A DNA stretch of 64,000 nucleotides from the NCBI RefSeq assembly GCF_900312815.1, contig NZ_OMPE01000007.1, positions 186,001-250,000 on the forward strand, given 5' to 3'. The translations under genes were made by a program, and so were the position numbers. Below are positions 43,202-51,810 of this stretch, in pieces. The stretch comes from Aquimarina sp. AU474. GTDB lineage: Bacteria; Bacteroidota; Bacteroidia; Flavobacteriales; Flavobacteriaceae. Position 1 is the first letter of the stretch; every line of letters begins with the position of its first letter. Below the pieces are notes generated by a model, which was not told the origin of the DNA, did no database searches, and saw nothing but the letters and a program-made list of their open reading frames with translations.

Positions 43202-44887
43202 ATGGAATATAATAGAAGAAATTTTATCTCCTTTTTAGGTAAAGCTAGTTTAGGAGTTATGATCACTCCTCCGTTCTTAATACGTTGTGGTAATACCACT
43301 ACTCCACCAAATACAGAAAATTTTTCTGAAGAAAATCTTAAAAGATTAAAAAAAATAGTTTTAGAAAGTCTAGCTCCATCTGATAAAGATGATTTATTGC
43401 TTACCAATGGACTAGATTATCATACCATAGTAAAATGGGGAGATAAAATTAGTAATCAAGATACATTTGGATTTAATAACGATTTTACTTGTTTTATTCC
43501 ACTTGATGAAAACAATCCTAAAGATGGATTATTATGGGTAAATCACGAATATGTAAATCCGCTTTATGTTTCTGACTTTAATTATAGAGAGCATGAAGAT
43601 CCTACAAAACATAGAACCAAAGAGCAGGTAGATAAAGAAATGTACGATGTTGGCGGAAGCATTGTAAGAATTAAAGAGGTTAATGGGATGTGGGAAATTG
43701 TAGAAAACGATCCACATAATAGAAGAATTACTGGTAAAACACCTATAGAATTAAACTGGGATACGCCAATAAAAGGGAAAAACACAGTGATAGGAACACT
43801 TGCAAATTGTTCTGGAGGTATTACGCCTTGGAAAACTTTTATTACTTGCGAAGAAAATTACGATGGTTTTTTTGGAGAAACTACATATGATGAAAATAAT
43901 GTTGCAACCCATATACCAAGTGAATATTATGGCTGGGAAAATTTTTATGATTATCCACCAGAACATTATGGTTGGGTAGTAGAGGTAAATCCAAAAGATG
44001 GAAAAGCTCAAAAACATATAGCACTCGGACGGTTTGCTCATGAATGCTGCACACTCTACGAATTAGAAGATAAACGAATAGTTGCTTATACTGGTGATGA
44101 TAGAAACAATGAACATTTGTATAAATTTATTTCATCCAAACCAAGTTCTCTAAAAGAAGGAACACTTTATGTAGCCGATACTATTAATGGAAAATGGCTC
44201 GCTTTAGATTGGGAAAACCAACCTATTTTGAAACGTAAATTTAAAAATCAAACCGAGGTACTGATTAGAGCAAGAGAAGCGGCAAAACTATTAGGTGCTA
44301 CTGCATTAAATCGTCCAGAAGATATTGAAATAGATCCTATCACCGGGAACATACTTGTTTCGTTAACTAATAACAAAAGCAAAAATGATTTTCATGGTTC
44401 TATTCTAAAAATTGAAGAAACCCATGGAGCTTTTGATGCATTAACATTTAAGGCATCTACTTACATAGCAGGAGGCGAAGAAAATGGTTTTTCTTGTCCC
44501 GATAATTTAGCATTCGATTTATCAGGAAATCTTTGGATAACATCAGACATGTCGGGAAGTGCGATGAACAAAGAAGATAAACCATATATGCCATTTAAAA
44601 ACAATAGCTTATTTGTAATTCCGAGATATGGAAAAGATGCCGGAAAAGTAATTCGAGTTGCTTCAGCTCCAAAAGATGCTGAACTTACTGGTCCTTGGTT
44701 TTCTCCAGATGGAAAAACGTTGTTTTTAAGTGTTCAACATCCTGGTGAACAAACTGAAGATTTAGACAATCCAACGAGCAAATGGCCTTTTGATGGAGAC
44801 AACATTCCTAAACCAGCAGTTGTTGCCATTACAGGTGATTTAATCGAAAAGATGAATAAACTAAATCAAATAGAATCCAACCTTTAA
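43202..44887 (+). CDS. PhoX-like alkaline phosphatase (DUF839), Tat-exported
   Basis: A 561-residue protein with a twin-arginine signal (NRRNFISFLGKASLG at 4-18) and a lipoprotein-like FLIRC just after. The beta-propeller body has PhoX family segments: FTCFIPLDE and DGLLWVNHEY near 100-120, TFITCEENYDGFFGE near 215, GRFAHECCTLYE near 278 and NLWITSDMSGSA near 445. PhoX enzymes use calcium and iron to hydrolyse phosphate esters and are common in marine bacteria under phosphate limitation. Single gene with its own terminator. Confidence 0.88.
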   Translation: MEYNRRNFISFLGKASLGVMITPPFLIRCGNTTTPPNTENFSEENLKRLKKIVLESLAPSDKDDLLLTNGLDYHTIVKWGDKISNQDTFGFNNDFTCFIPLDENNPKDGLLWVNHEYVNPLYVSDFNYREHEDPTKHRTKEQVDKEMYDVGGSIVRIKEVNGMWEIVENDPHNRRITGKTPIELNWDTPIKGKNTVIGTLANCSGGITPWKTFITCEENYDGFFGETTYDENNVATHIPSEYYGWENFYDYPPEHYGWVVEVNPKDGKAQKHIALGRFAHECCTLYELEDKRIVAYTGDDRNNEHLYKFISSKPSSLKEGTLYVADTINGKWLALDWENQPILKRKFKNQTEVLIRAREAAKLLGATALNRPEDIEIDPITGNILVSLTNNKSKNDFHGSILKIEETHGAFDALTFKASTYIAGGEENGFSCPDNLAFDLSGNLWITSDMSGSAMNKEDKPYMPFKNNSLFVIPRYGKDAGKVIRVASAPKDAELTGPWFSPDGKTLFLSVQHPGEQTEDLDNPTSKWPFDGDNIPKPAVVAITGDLIEKMNKLNQIESNL

Positions 44888-44898
44888 AAATATTTATA

Positions 44899-44923
44899 GA
44901 ATGCTTTTATTAGAAAAGTATTC
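44899..44923 (+). terminator. Hairpin after the phoX-like gene
   Basis: GAATGCTTTT-ATTAG-AAAAGTATTC, a 10-bp stem with one G-U pair, followed by TTATTCT. Twelve bases after the stop codon. Confidence 0.55.
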
Positions 44924-44973
44924 TTATTCTAGGCAAATCTGGATAACTTTACACCTATACAAAGAAAATAAAT

Positions 44974-45507
44974 ATGTCAACAGTTAAAATAGGGATCATC
45001 ACTGTAAGTGATAGAGCAAGTGCTGGAGTGTATGAAGACATTAGTGGAAAAGCAATCATAGATACTTTAAGTGAATATTTAATTTCAACATGGGAAAAAA
45101 GATATAAGGTAGTTCCAGACGAACAAGAGGTTATTGAAAAAACCATCATCGACATGGTAGATAATCAAAATTGTTGTTTGGTTATTACAACGGGGGGTAC
45201 AGGTCCTGCAAAAAGAGATGTTACACCCGAGGCCACCGAGGCTGTATGTGATCGTCTAATGCCCGGTTTTGGAGAGCTTATGAGAGCCGAATCATTAAAA
45301 TATGTACCAACTGCTATTCTTTCAAGACAAACTGCTGGCCTTAGAGGAGATAGTTTAATTATTAATCTACCTGGAAAACCAAAATCAATAAGAGAATGTT
45401 TAGATGCTGTTTTTCCTGCTGTACCATATTGTATTGACCTTATGGAAGGCCCTTTCTTAGAATGTAATGAAGATGTAATAAAGCCATTCAGGCCTAAGAA
45501 AAAATAA
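44974..45507 (+). CDS. mogA: Molybdopterin adenylyltransferase MogA
   Basis: A 177-residue MoCF-domain protein. It begins KIGIITVSDRASAGVYEDIS (about 5-24), and has TTGGTGPAKRDVTPEAT near 73-89 and SLIINLPGKPKSIRECL near 128-144. MogA activates molybdopterin with ATP before molybdate insertion. It is followed 34 bases later by a COG0523 GTPase gene. No molybdoenzyme or other moa/moe genes are in the window. Confidence 0.94.
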   Translation: MSTVKIGIITVSDRASAGVYEDISGKAIIDTLSEYLISTWEKRYKVVPDEQEVIEKTIIDMVDNQNCCLVITTGGTGPAKRDVTPEATEAVCDRLMPGFGELMRAESLKYVPTAILSRQTAGLRGDSLIINLPGKPKSIRECLDAVFPAVPYCIDLMEGPFLECNEDVIKPFRPKKK

Positions 45508-45541
45508 AAGCCAAAAGTTAATAAACAATACTTAGAAAAAT

Positions 45542-46456
45542 ATGGAGTCTATCATTACTGTTGTTGGGTTTTTGGGAGCTGGAAAAACAACATTGTTACG
45601 ATATTTAATAGATAAATTTACTAATAATGGCTGGGATCCTTTTGTTATTCTTAATGATTATGAAAACGCAAATATTGATGCCCAGCAGCTTACAAACAAG
45701 ATAGAGTTAAAGTCTATTAAAGCACTTAGTGGTAGCTGTATATGTTGTGGTGGTATAATGGAACTTAGAAATACAGTAAATAGAATTCCTGAACGAATAA
45801 ACGGAATCACTCTAATTGAAGCTAATGGAACTTCTGATGCTTGTTCCTTAATGGAATTCCTTGGTGTAGGTATCAATGATAGGTTTTTTCCACCAATACA
45901 AATATCTGTTGTAGATGTTAAAAACTGGCAAAAGCGTGGAGAGCATAACGAACTTGAGTCAAATCAGATTCAGGTTTCTTCTCTTATTATTTTAACGCAT
46001 CTTGCAAAAACATCAGCAAGCAGACAAACTTTTGTGATTAAAGAACTGAAAGAACTCAACCCAACAGCCAAAATTGTAACTATAGATGACCTAGATGTTT
46101 CTCTTCTTCCTGAGCTCTTACCATCTAATAATACTGCCAAAAAGTTCGATCATCAAAAAGCACATTGGGCTTCTTGTTCTACAGATTTACCAAAACTACC
46201 TCATATAAATTGCATTAATGATATTTGTTACACATTACCAAAAAGTATTCTTAGGGTAAAAGGTTGTACTAAAATAGGGCAAGAAAATGAGTATACTTAT
46301 TTTGAACGCAAACCAGATGGAGAAATACATATTAGACCATTTAATGGAGTACCAATTACAGGACCTAAATTACTTACAATAGGACCAGGAAGTGAACCTT
46401 CTGTTTTAGAAAAAGCTATCAGTGAGAGCCTTATTACAGCAAATTTAAATCAATAA
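45542..46456 (+). CDS. COG0523/CobW-family GTPase, putative metallochaperone
   Basis: A 304-residue G3E-family GTPase. Walker A is GFLGAGKTTLLR at about 8-19, the metal-binding CxCC motif is in GSCICCGG near 62-69, and EANGTSDACSLME follows near 90. A shortened CobW C-terminal domain ends the protein. Members deliver Zn, Co, Fe or Ni to target enzymes with GTP hydrolysis. The usual NKxD specificity motif is not clear (LTHLAKTS in that place). Adjacent to mogA on the same strand; the metal is not evident. Confidence 0.85.
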   Translation: MESIITVVGFLGAGKTTLLRYLIDKFTNNGWDPFVILNDYENANIDAQQLTNKIELKSIKALSGSCICCGGIMELRNTVNRIPERINGITLIEANGTSDACSLMEFLGVGINDRFFPPIQISVVDVKNWQKRGEHNELESNQIQVSSLIILTHLAKTSASRQTFVIKELKELNPTAKIVTIDDLDVSLLPELLPSNNTAKKFDHQKAHWASCSTDLPKLPHINCINDICYTLPKSILRVKGCTKIGQENEYTYFERKPDGEIHIRPFNGVPITGPKLLTIGPGSEPSVLEKAISESLITANLNQ

Positions 46457-46829
46457 TCAAAAATAAATAACAAGTTATTAATCATACAAGGTTAACACTT
46501 GCACTCCCTGGGTTATGGTATTGAAACAGGGTTTATATTGCAAACTTTAAACTAGGCACACTTCATAACTATACTCGAGATACATCTATTCTGAGGTTCG
46601 ATATTTTTACAAACAGTACCTGTACTTAAACAATTTACTTTACCACAATGTAAACACAGTAATCAAAGAGATGTTTGTATGATAATCATACGTATACTTT
46701 TCTACTTAAAAAATTGCATCTTCATCAAATTCACTATCTGTTCCTCTATTATGATGTTAAGCAAGTATTGGGTTTTACAGCAGTAGAAACGATACTATTT
46801 TTGTTAGTATAAAATTCAATCATATAGCA
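46457..46829. other. 373-bp intergenic stretch before the alkylation-repair operon
   Basis: No convincing frame on either strand. It contains a perfect inverted repeat GTATGAT-A-ATCATAC at 46677-46691 and a plus-strand -7 box TATTTTTG at 46796-46803, 27 bases before the ATG of the 2OG oxygenase gene. No clear -33 TTG, so an activator may be needed. Confidence 0.5.
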
Positions 46830-47543
46830 ATGGAGAAATTAAAAGCCAAAATTGAAAACATGAATTGGCAATTAGCAACAACATCACTACACGAAAAAGG
46901 TTATGCTATTCTTTCTAATACATTATCAAACGAACAGTGCAAAGATCTAGTAGAAAAATACAATGCAGAAAGTTTGTATCGAAAAACAGTAGTAATGGAA
47001 CGATATCGCTTTGGTTTAGGTGAATATAAATATTTTGACTATCCTCTACCCCAAATTATTCAGACCATAAGAGAAGTTGTATATCCCAAATTAGTTCCTA
47101 TTGCCGACCTCTGGATGAAGGTATTAAAGATAGATAAGTCATTCCCTAAAACTCATGAAGAATTACAATCGCTTTGCCATAGAAGTAATCAATTACAACC
47201 AACTCCTTTAATTCTAAAATATAGAAAAAGTGGTTTTAACACACTACATCAAGATCTATATGGTGATATTTATTTCCCCATGCAGGCGGTCCTGTTTTTA
47301 AATGAACCTAAAGAAGAGTACACTGGTGGTGAATTTGTACTCACTCAACAAACACCAAGAGCCCAATCTAAAGCCATAGTTTTACTACCAAAAAAAGGAG
47401 ATATGCTTATTTTTACCACTAACTTTAGACCTGTAAAAGGAACCAAAGCACACTACAGAGTACATATGAAACATGGAGTTAGTGAAGTGACTAGCGGTGA
47501 ACGACATACTTTGGGTATTATTTTTCATGATGCAACTAGCTAA
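46830..47543 (+). CDS. 2OG-Fe(II) oxygenase of the alkylation-repair operon
   Basis: A 237-residue double-stranded beta-helix dioxygenase. The iron ligands are probably H140 and D142 (NTLHQDLYGD) and H215 or H212 in VHMKHGVSEV; R225 (GERHTLGIIFHDA) would bind 2-oxoglutarate. The family (prolyl-hydroxylase-like) is often encoded beside alkB and ada. Here it is the first gene of a four-gene group that includes both, so a role in alkyl-damage repair or in modifying a repair protein is plausible. The substrate is unknown. Confidence 0.85.
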   Translation: MEKLKAKIENMNWQLATTSLHEKGYAILSNTLSNEQCKDLVEKYNAESLYRKTVVMERYRFGLGEYKYFDYPLPQIIQTIREVVYPKLVPIADLWMKVLKIDKSFPKTHEELQSLCHRSNQLQPTPLILKYRKSGFNTLHQDLYGDIYFPMQAVLFLNEPKEEYTGGEFVLTQQTPRAQSKAIVLLPKKGDMLIFTTNFRPVKGTKAHYRVHMKHGVSEVTSGERHTLGIIFHDATS

Positions 47544-47556
47544 ACAATTAAAATAA

Positions 47557-47862
47557 ATGGCAATAGAAAGCTTAATAGCACTACAGGTAACCAATAATGA
47601 TTTATACAATACGTATAGAGAAAAAATGACTCCAATTTTATTAAAGCATAATGGTAGTTTTGGATATGACTTTAAAATTGAAGAAGTTCTTAAAGCAGAA
47701 ATAAACAAGCCTATAAATCGGGTGTTCACCATTAAATTTAAGGATGAAATTGATATGGAATCCTTTTTTAATAATAAAGATTATTTGATGATCAAAGAAA
47801 AGTATTTTAGTACTTCGGTGGCCTCTGTTATTGAAATTGCGAGATACGAAAGAAACAATTAA
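47557..47862 (+). CDS. DUF1330-like small protein
   Basis: A 101-residue protein with dimeric alpha-beta-barrel features typical of DUF1330: IESLIALQVTNNDLYNTYRE at the start and FTIKFKDEIDMESFFNNKDY later. No catalytic residues are known to me. Thirteen bases after the oxygenase stop and 15 before the next ATG, so within the operon. Confidence 0.8.
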   Translation: MAIESLIALQVTNNDLYNTYREKMTPILLKHNGSFGYDFKIEEVLKAEINKPINRVFTIKFKDEIDMESFFNNKDYLMIKEKYFSTSVASVIEIARYERNN

Positions 47863-47877
47863 TTAGATTATTTTTTA

Positions 47878-48123
47878 ATGATAAACCATTCAGAAATAAG
47901 TAATTTCGAGCTTTATCAAAAGATAAAACAACAAGAAATTGTTTACGCAGGAAATAGCAATCTTAAAATTTACGGAACTCTACATTGCAAATCAGGTAAA
48001 CGAATGAAACAAGAAAACCGTGTGTTTTTTAAAACAATAGAACAAGCAAAAGAGCAAGGTTATAGGCCTTGCGGGCATTGTATGCGAGTCGATTATAAAA
48101 ACTGGAAAGATGGACTTATTTAA
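47878..48123 (+). CDS. Stand-alone Ada-type zinc-binding domain protein
   Basis: An 81-residue protein corresponding to the N-terminal metal domain of Ada (GTLHCKSGKRMKQ, then GYRPCGHCMRVDY). E. coli Ada holds zinc with four Cys, of which the first accepts methyl from phosphotriesters. Here only C37, C65 and C68 remain; the position of the second ligand is not Cys. Short proteins of this type are widespread. It may bind zinc with another ligand or act as a methyl-damage sensor without the AraC part. Overlaps alkB by 14 bases. Confidence 0.85.
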   Translation: MINHSEISNFELYQKIKQQEIVYAGNSNLKIYGTLHCKSGKRMKQENRVFFKTIEQAKEQGYRPCGHCMRVDYKNWKDGLI

Positions 48124-48712
48124 TCCCGACACAAACAAAAACATACTTCCTTTTGATGGTGAGGTACATTATTATGGAACCATTATTTCTATTAAAAAGG
48201 CACAAGAGTTTTATAATTTACTTTTAGAAAATATTGAGTGGCAAAATGACAAAGCCGTCATTTTTGGAAAAACCATTGTTACCAAACGTAAGGTAGCCTG
48301 GTATGCCGAAAAGCCATTTGAATATACCTATTCTAAAACAACCAAATCTGCTTTACCCTGGACAAAAGAACTGCTTGAGTTAAAAGAAATGGTAGAAAAG
48401 AAAACAGGAGAAACTTTTAACTCTTGCTTACTTAACCTATATCATAATGGAGAAGAAGGAATGGCCTGGCATAGCGATGGTGAAAAAGATTTAAAAAATA
48501 ATGGAGCTATAGGTTCTTTAAGTTTTGGAGCAATACGTAAATTTTCGTTTAAACATAAAGAAAATAAACATCGAGTAGATATTGTTTTAGAAAAAGGAAG
48601 TTTATTAGTCATGAAAGGAACAACACAAACAAATTGGTTACATCGCTTACCACCAACCAAAAAAGTAACAACTCCAAGAATAAACTTAACATTTAGAACC
48701 ATCGAACCTTAA
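48110..48712 (+). CDS. alkB: AlkB-like alpha-ketoglutarate-dependent dioxygenase
   Basis: A 200-residue AlkB-family enzyme. Iron ligands are H121, D123 (MAWHSDGE) and H178 (NWLHRLP); the 2-oxoglutarate motif RxNxTxR is RINLTFR at 190-196. These enzymes oxidatively remove methyl groups from 1-methyladenine and 3-methylcytosine in DNA or RNA. Length and the nucleotide-recognition lid near 54-80 resemble the ALKBH2/3-like bacterial group. Last gene of the operon, overlapping the Ada-domain gene by 14 bases. Confidence 0.93.
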   Translation: MDLFNPDTNKNILPFDGEVHYYGTIISIKKAQEFYNLLLENIEWQNDKAVIFGKTIVTKRKVAWYAEKPFEYTYSKTTKSALPWTKELLELKEMVEKKTGETFNSCLLNLYHNGEEGMAWHSDGEKDLKNNGAIGSLSFGAIRKFSFKHKENKHRVDIVLEKGSLLVMKGTTQTNWLHRLPPTKKVTTPRINLTFRTIEP

Positions 48713-48762
48713 TAAGTTAAAAATTAGGGTTTTGACATTTAATTACTAAAAAAATAGAATTT

Positions 48763-49257
48763 TCATTTATGTAACACTTCAAACCTATTTTTTTCTAAAT
48801 TCTTTCTTACGTTGTGCCAATTAAAAATTACTCCATCCATTACTATATATACTCCTTTTGTAAGAAGTTTTAAATGAGATATTGCATATTCTAAATTCTT
48901 TAAAGCATCAGTGTTTTTTTTTGTCCCTAAAACAAAAGCTCCAGTAAGCACAATGGTTTTATCTAGATTAAGTTTACCAAGATAAATTGCTGTTTCGGCC
49001 ATTGTATAAGTTCCGTGAGTAATTAGAATTCTTTTATATGGTGAAACTTTTATTTTTTCTACTATTAAACTTCTATCATCATTAGTTATAAAACGACTAT
49101 CTTTTCTAAACAAACTATCTAAAGAATATTTAAAATGAATTTCAGATGCATCTAAGAATTCCTTAATAGTAATTGAATTACTATGTGATGCCTGATTAGT
49201 TTCATTATAATCAAGCCCTTCAATCGTTCCACCAGTTGTGAATATCTGTAAACCCAT
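48763..49257 (-). CDS. Asparaginase N-terminal-domain protein
   Basis: A 164-residue protein containing only the N-terminal domain of L-asparaginase: FTTGGTIEG near 6-14 with the first catalytic Thr, and ILITHGTYTMAETAIYLG near 76-93 with the second Thr. The Ser-Asp substrate loop and the C-terminal domain of the about 330-residue enzyme are absent. Small one-domain relatives exist in many bacteria with unknown activity. Convergent with the alkB operon. Confidence 0.8.
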   Translation of the reverse strand: MGLQIFTTGGTIEGLDYNETNQASHSNSITIKEFLDASEIHFKYSLDSLFRKDSRFITNDDRSLIVEKIKVSPYKRILITHGTYTMAETAIYLGKLNLDKTIVLTGAFVLGTKKNTDALKNLEYAISHLKLLTKGVYIVMDGVIFNWHNVRKNLEKNRFEVLHK

Positions 49258-49510
49258 CTTCTTAAATTTTAAATAAATACTTACACAAAAAGGTTATTAA
49301 TAAATCAATAAAACTAACATTTATTATATACAATCTTATTACAATTTAGTAAACTATATTAGCTCCCAACTTTACTATTCCGGTCACTTTTTTGTAGTAA
49401 TAAGGATTATGCCATTACGCCCTCTATCTCTGTCTTCTACTTTGTTTTAATCATTCTCTATAATTCTATTATCTCATGATTTTGTCGTTTTACATTCTTC
49501 GTATTATATT

Positions 49511-49978
49511 CTATTTATAGATTAATTCAATATTATATTTGGTATTAAGCTCTAAAATGGAGCGTTCCAAAATAGAATATTGGACATCACTTTGGTTTAA
49601 TATTTCAAGTTCTTTTAATCTTATTTCCTCCTCAGAATAAGATGGACAATAAGCTTGGGCTTCCATATTACTCATACCAAAATGGAAACCTTCTAACGGA
49701 TACGTTTTATATACATTTCGTTTGATTCTTTCTTGGATATTATTTTTGATCGAATCACAGTTTAAGATTAGGGATATTTTCACATTATTGTTAACCAGAA
49801 AAAACTTCATTCTAACCTCAAACTCTTTGTATGGATCAATCTTTATAGGAGATAGAATTTTTTTGTTTTTTGAAATATATGAAACATTAGAATTGAATAA
49901 CCCTAACTTTTTTAGTATAATATTCTTTATAGCACTTAAATCATGTATATCCTTTATTTCAATTACTAGTTTTTCCAT
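49511..49978 (-). CDS. Hypothetical protein
   Basis: A 155-residue cytoplasmic protein (EKLVIEIKDIHDLSAIKNI at the start, YPLEGFHFGMSNMEAQAYCP in the middle) ending in a Glu/Leu-rich helix. I do not recognise a family. Flanked by 253 and 206 bases without genes, so a single-gene unit. Its codon use and regular strand-helix look support a real gene. Confidence 0.6.
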   Translation of the reverse strand: MEKLVIEIKDIHDLSAIKNIILKKLGLFNSNVSYISKNKKILSPIKIDPYKEFEVRMKFFLVNNNVKISLILNCDSIKNNIQERIKRNVYKTYPLEGFHFGMSNMEAQAYCPSYSEEEIRLKELEILNQSDVQYSILERSILELNTKYNIELIYK

Positions 49979-50184
49979 CGGTTTTTCAAAATAAAAATCT
50001 CAACTTAAAGACAAGTTCTACCAGTAGTAAAACATATTTAAAGGAACCAACAACTAATTTAGCATAAAATTAGGAGGCTTAGCTAAAATTTTAAATTATT
50101 TAAAATGTTTAATATTTTTTATAAATAGTTAAACATTTTGTATTTTTATAGAGCCTTATTGCAAAAAATAAATATGTAATCAAG

Positions 50185-50349
50185 ATGTTTGGAATATTTA
50201 AAAAGAAATCTGAGAAAGAAAAACTAGAAGTTCAATACAAAAAGTTATTGAAAGAAGCTCATAGTCTATCTACCACGAATAGAAAAATGAGCGATCAAAA
50301 AGCTTATGAAGCCGAAGAAGTGATGAAACAACTTGAAAAGTTAATCTAA
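50185..50349 (+). CDS. Lacal_2735-family small protein
   Basis: A 54-residue protein, MFGIFKKKSEKEKLEVQYKK, then a charged helix with LLKEAHSLSTTNRKMSDQKA and EEVMKQLEKLI. This matches the flavobacterial Lacal_2735 family as I recall it. Function unknown; the whole chain looks like a single amphipathic helical hairpin. Ten bases before the DUF2452 gene, so likely the first gene of that group. Confidence 0.75.
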   Translation: MFGIFKKKSEKEKLEVQYKKLLKEAHSLSTTNRKMSDQKAYEAEEVMKQLEKLI

Positions 50350-50358
50350 TACACTTTA

Positions 50359-50769
50359 ATGAAAAACAAGATAGAAGATAAGAAACCAGATAGTGTAGTT
50401 TATAATCCAGAAACGCAAAAATATGATGCTGCCCTGAAACCTTATGCAACTTCGGTAGGTGCACCTTTAATTACCGCCACAGATACCATTGCCTGGAAAA
50501 ATAGAAGTATCAATAAAGTAAATCACAAAGTCCAAACTAAATACTTAGAATTAAAAGCCGAGTACGATAAAATGATGCAGGAGTTTGAATATAATAAACT
50601 CATTTTTAGTGCAAAATTTAGTTTTGAACCTATCATTGGTGAAATATATCATTTATATAAAAGAGAAAGCGGAGAAACCTTTTTATCCATTATTGGACCC
50701 GAACAATGTAATTTTAATACACTAGGTAGTTTTTATCTAAACGTAGACCAAATATGGGAAAAGATATAG
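50359..50769 (+). CDS. DUF2452 protein
   Basis: A 136-residue protein with the DUF2452 pattern: KPDSVVYNPETQKYDAALKP at about 9-28, YATSVGAPLI, then a helix and PIIGEIYHLYKRESGETFLS near 91-110. Function unknown. It is often found in Flavobacteriia near DUF2805 and photolyase/cryptochrome genes (from memory); the DUF2805 gene follows here by seven bases. Confidence 0.82.
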   Translation: MKNKIEDKKPDSVVYNPETQKYDAALKPYATSVGAPLITATDTIAWKNRSINKVNHKVQTKYLELKAEYDKMMQEFEYNKLIFSAKFSFEPIIGEIYHLYKRESGETFLSIIGPEQCNFNTLGSFYLNVDQIWEKI

Positions 50770-50776
50770 TCCTATT

Positions 50777-51064
50777 ATGAAAAACATCAAAGAATTAAGT
50801 CCTAGAGCTCTGGATCGTATTATAGAGATGGCCTGGGAGGATCGAACACCTTTTGAAGCTATTTTGTTTCAATTTGAACTATCTGAAAAAGATGTGATAC
50901 AACTAATGCGGAGCAATCTAAAAGAATCGAGTTTTAAACGTTGGCGTAAACGCGTGAATAGTGGTGTGAGCCAGAAACATTTAAAAAAACGCAATCCAAA
51001 TATCAATCGTTTTAAGTGTTCTCGCCAAAAAGCAATTTCGGGAAACAAAATAAGTAAACGATAA
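50777..51064 (+). CDS. DUF2805/TIGR03643-family protein
   Basis: A 95-residue basic protein. KNIKELSPRALDRIIEMAWE and DRTPFEAILFQFELSEKDVI form a helix-turn-helix-like N-terminal part, followed by MRSNLKESSFKRWRKRVNSG and a Lys/Arg-rich tail, as in TIGR03643. The HTH-like look and basic tail suggest nucleic-acid binding. In related genomes it accompanies photolyase-type genes; none is in the window. Confidence 0.85.
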   Translation: MKNIKELSPRALDRIIEMAWEDRTPFEAILFQFELSEKDVIQLMRSNLKESSFKRWRKRVNSGVSQKHLKKRNPNINRFKCSRQKAISGNKISKR

Positions 51065-51106
51065 ATACTATTAATTAAACATCACGATCCATATTCACTA
51101 GATTTA

Positions 51107-51733
51107 ATGATTTATACTAAAGAAAATATACAACAACTTGACCGTATCACTAGATTAAAGATTATCAATTCAGTCTCAGGAATAAAGCCTGCAAATCTTA
51201 TAGGCACTATTAATCAACAAGGACAAACTAATCTTGCTATATTTAGTTCTGTAGTTCACTTAGGAAGTGATCCTGCCCTTTTGGGGTTCATTTCAAGACC
51301 TCAAACACCAGAAGTTGGTCATACGTATCGCAATATTCAAGAAAACAATTATTATACAATTAATCACATTCATCCCGAATTTATAAAAAATGCGCATTAC
51401 ACCTCTGCCAAATTTGAGGCAGATATTTCAGAATTTAAACGCTGTAATCTTTCCGAAGAATATATTAACAATTTTAAAGCTCCATTTGTAAAAGAGAGCA
51501 CTTTTAAAATAGGACTATCCTTTAAAGAAGCTATTGACATTAAGTATAATGGTACCATTTTGGTTATTGGTGAAATCGAACAACTCATACTCCCGGATAT
51601 TGCCATTATTGAAGACGATATTGATTTAGAAGCTACTAATAGTGTCGGAATTTCAGGGTTAAATAGTTACTATTCGTTAACCAAGATCGATAAACATCCT
51701 TATGTACGAGTAAATCAAGTCCCAGAGTTTTAA
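51107..51733 (+). CDS. Flavin reductase-family FMN-binding protein
   Basis: A 208-residue split-barrel FMN protein: KIINSVSGIKPANLIGTIN near 18-36, NLAIFSSVVHLGSDPALLGF near 42-61 and PQTPEVGHTYRNIQENNYYT near 65-84. Members reduce free flavin with NAD(P)H or act as FMN oxidoreductases. It follows the DUF2805 gene by 42 bases on the same strand and ends the group. Cofactor binding is clear by family; reaction unknown. Confidence 0.88.
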   Translation: MIYTKENIQQLDRITRLKIINSVSGIKPANLIGTINQQGQTNLAIFSSVVHLGSDPALLGFISRPQTPEVGHTYRNIQENNYYTINHIHPEFIKNAHYTSAKFEADISEFKRCNLSEEYINNFKAPFVKESTFKIGLSFKEAIDIKYNGTILVIGEIEQLILPDIAIIEDDIDLEATNSVGISGLNSYYSLTKIDKHPYVRVNQVPEF

Positions 51734-51810
51734 CCCCAAAAACTTTGCAAAGAAAAACAACAAGAGCCTCTTAAAATAGCCCGATATATATAATTAATTT
51801 AGATTATTAT

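Noticed and set aside
43751..44041. Minus-strand frame with hydrophobic, Trp-rich translation
   Set aside because: Antisense to the PhoX-like gene; typical reverse-strand artefact in A/T-rich coding DNA.
47385..47732. 115-residue minus-strand frame
   Set aside because: Antisense to the 2OG oxygenase and DUF1330 genes, both supported by family motifs and operon spacing.
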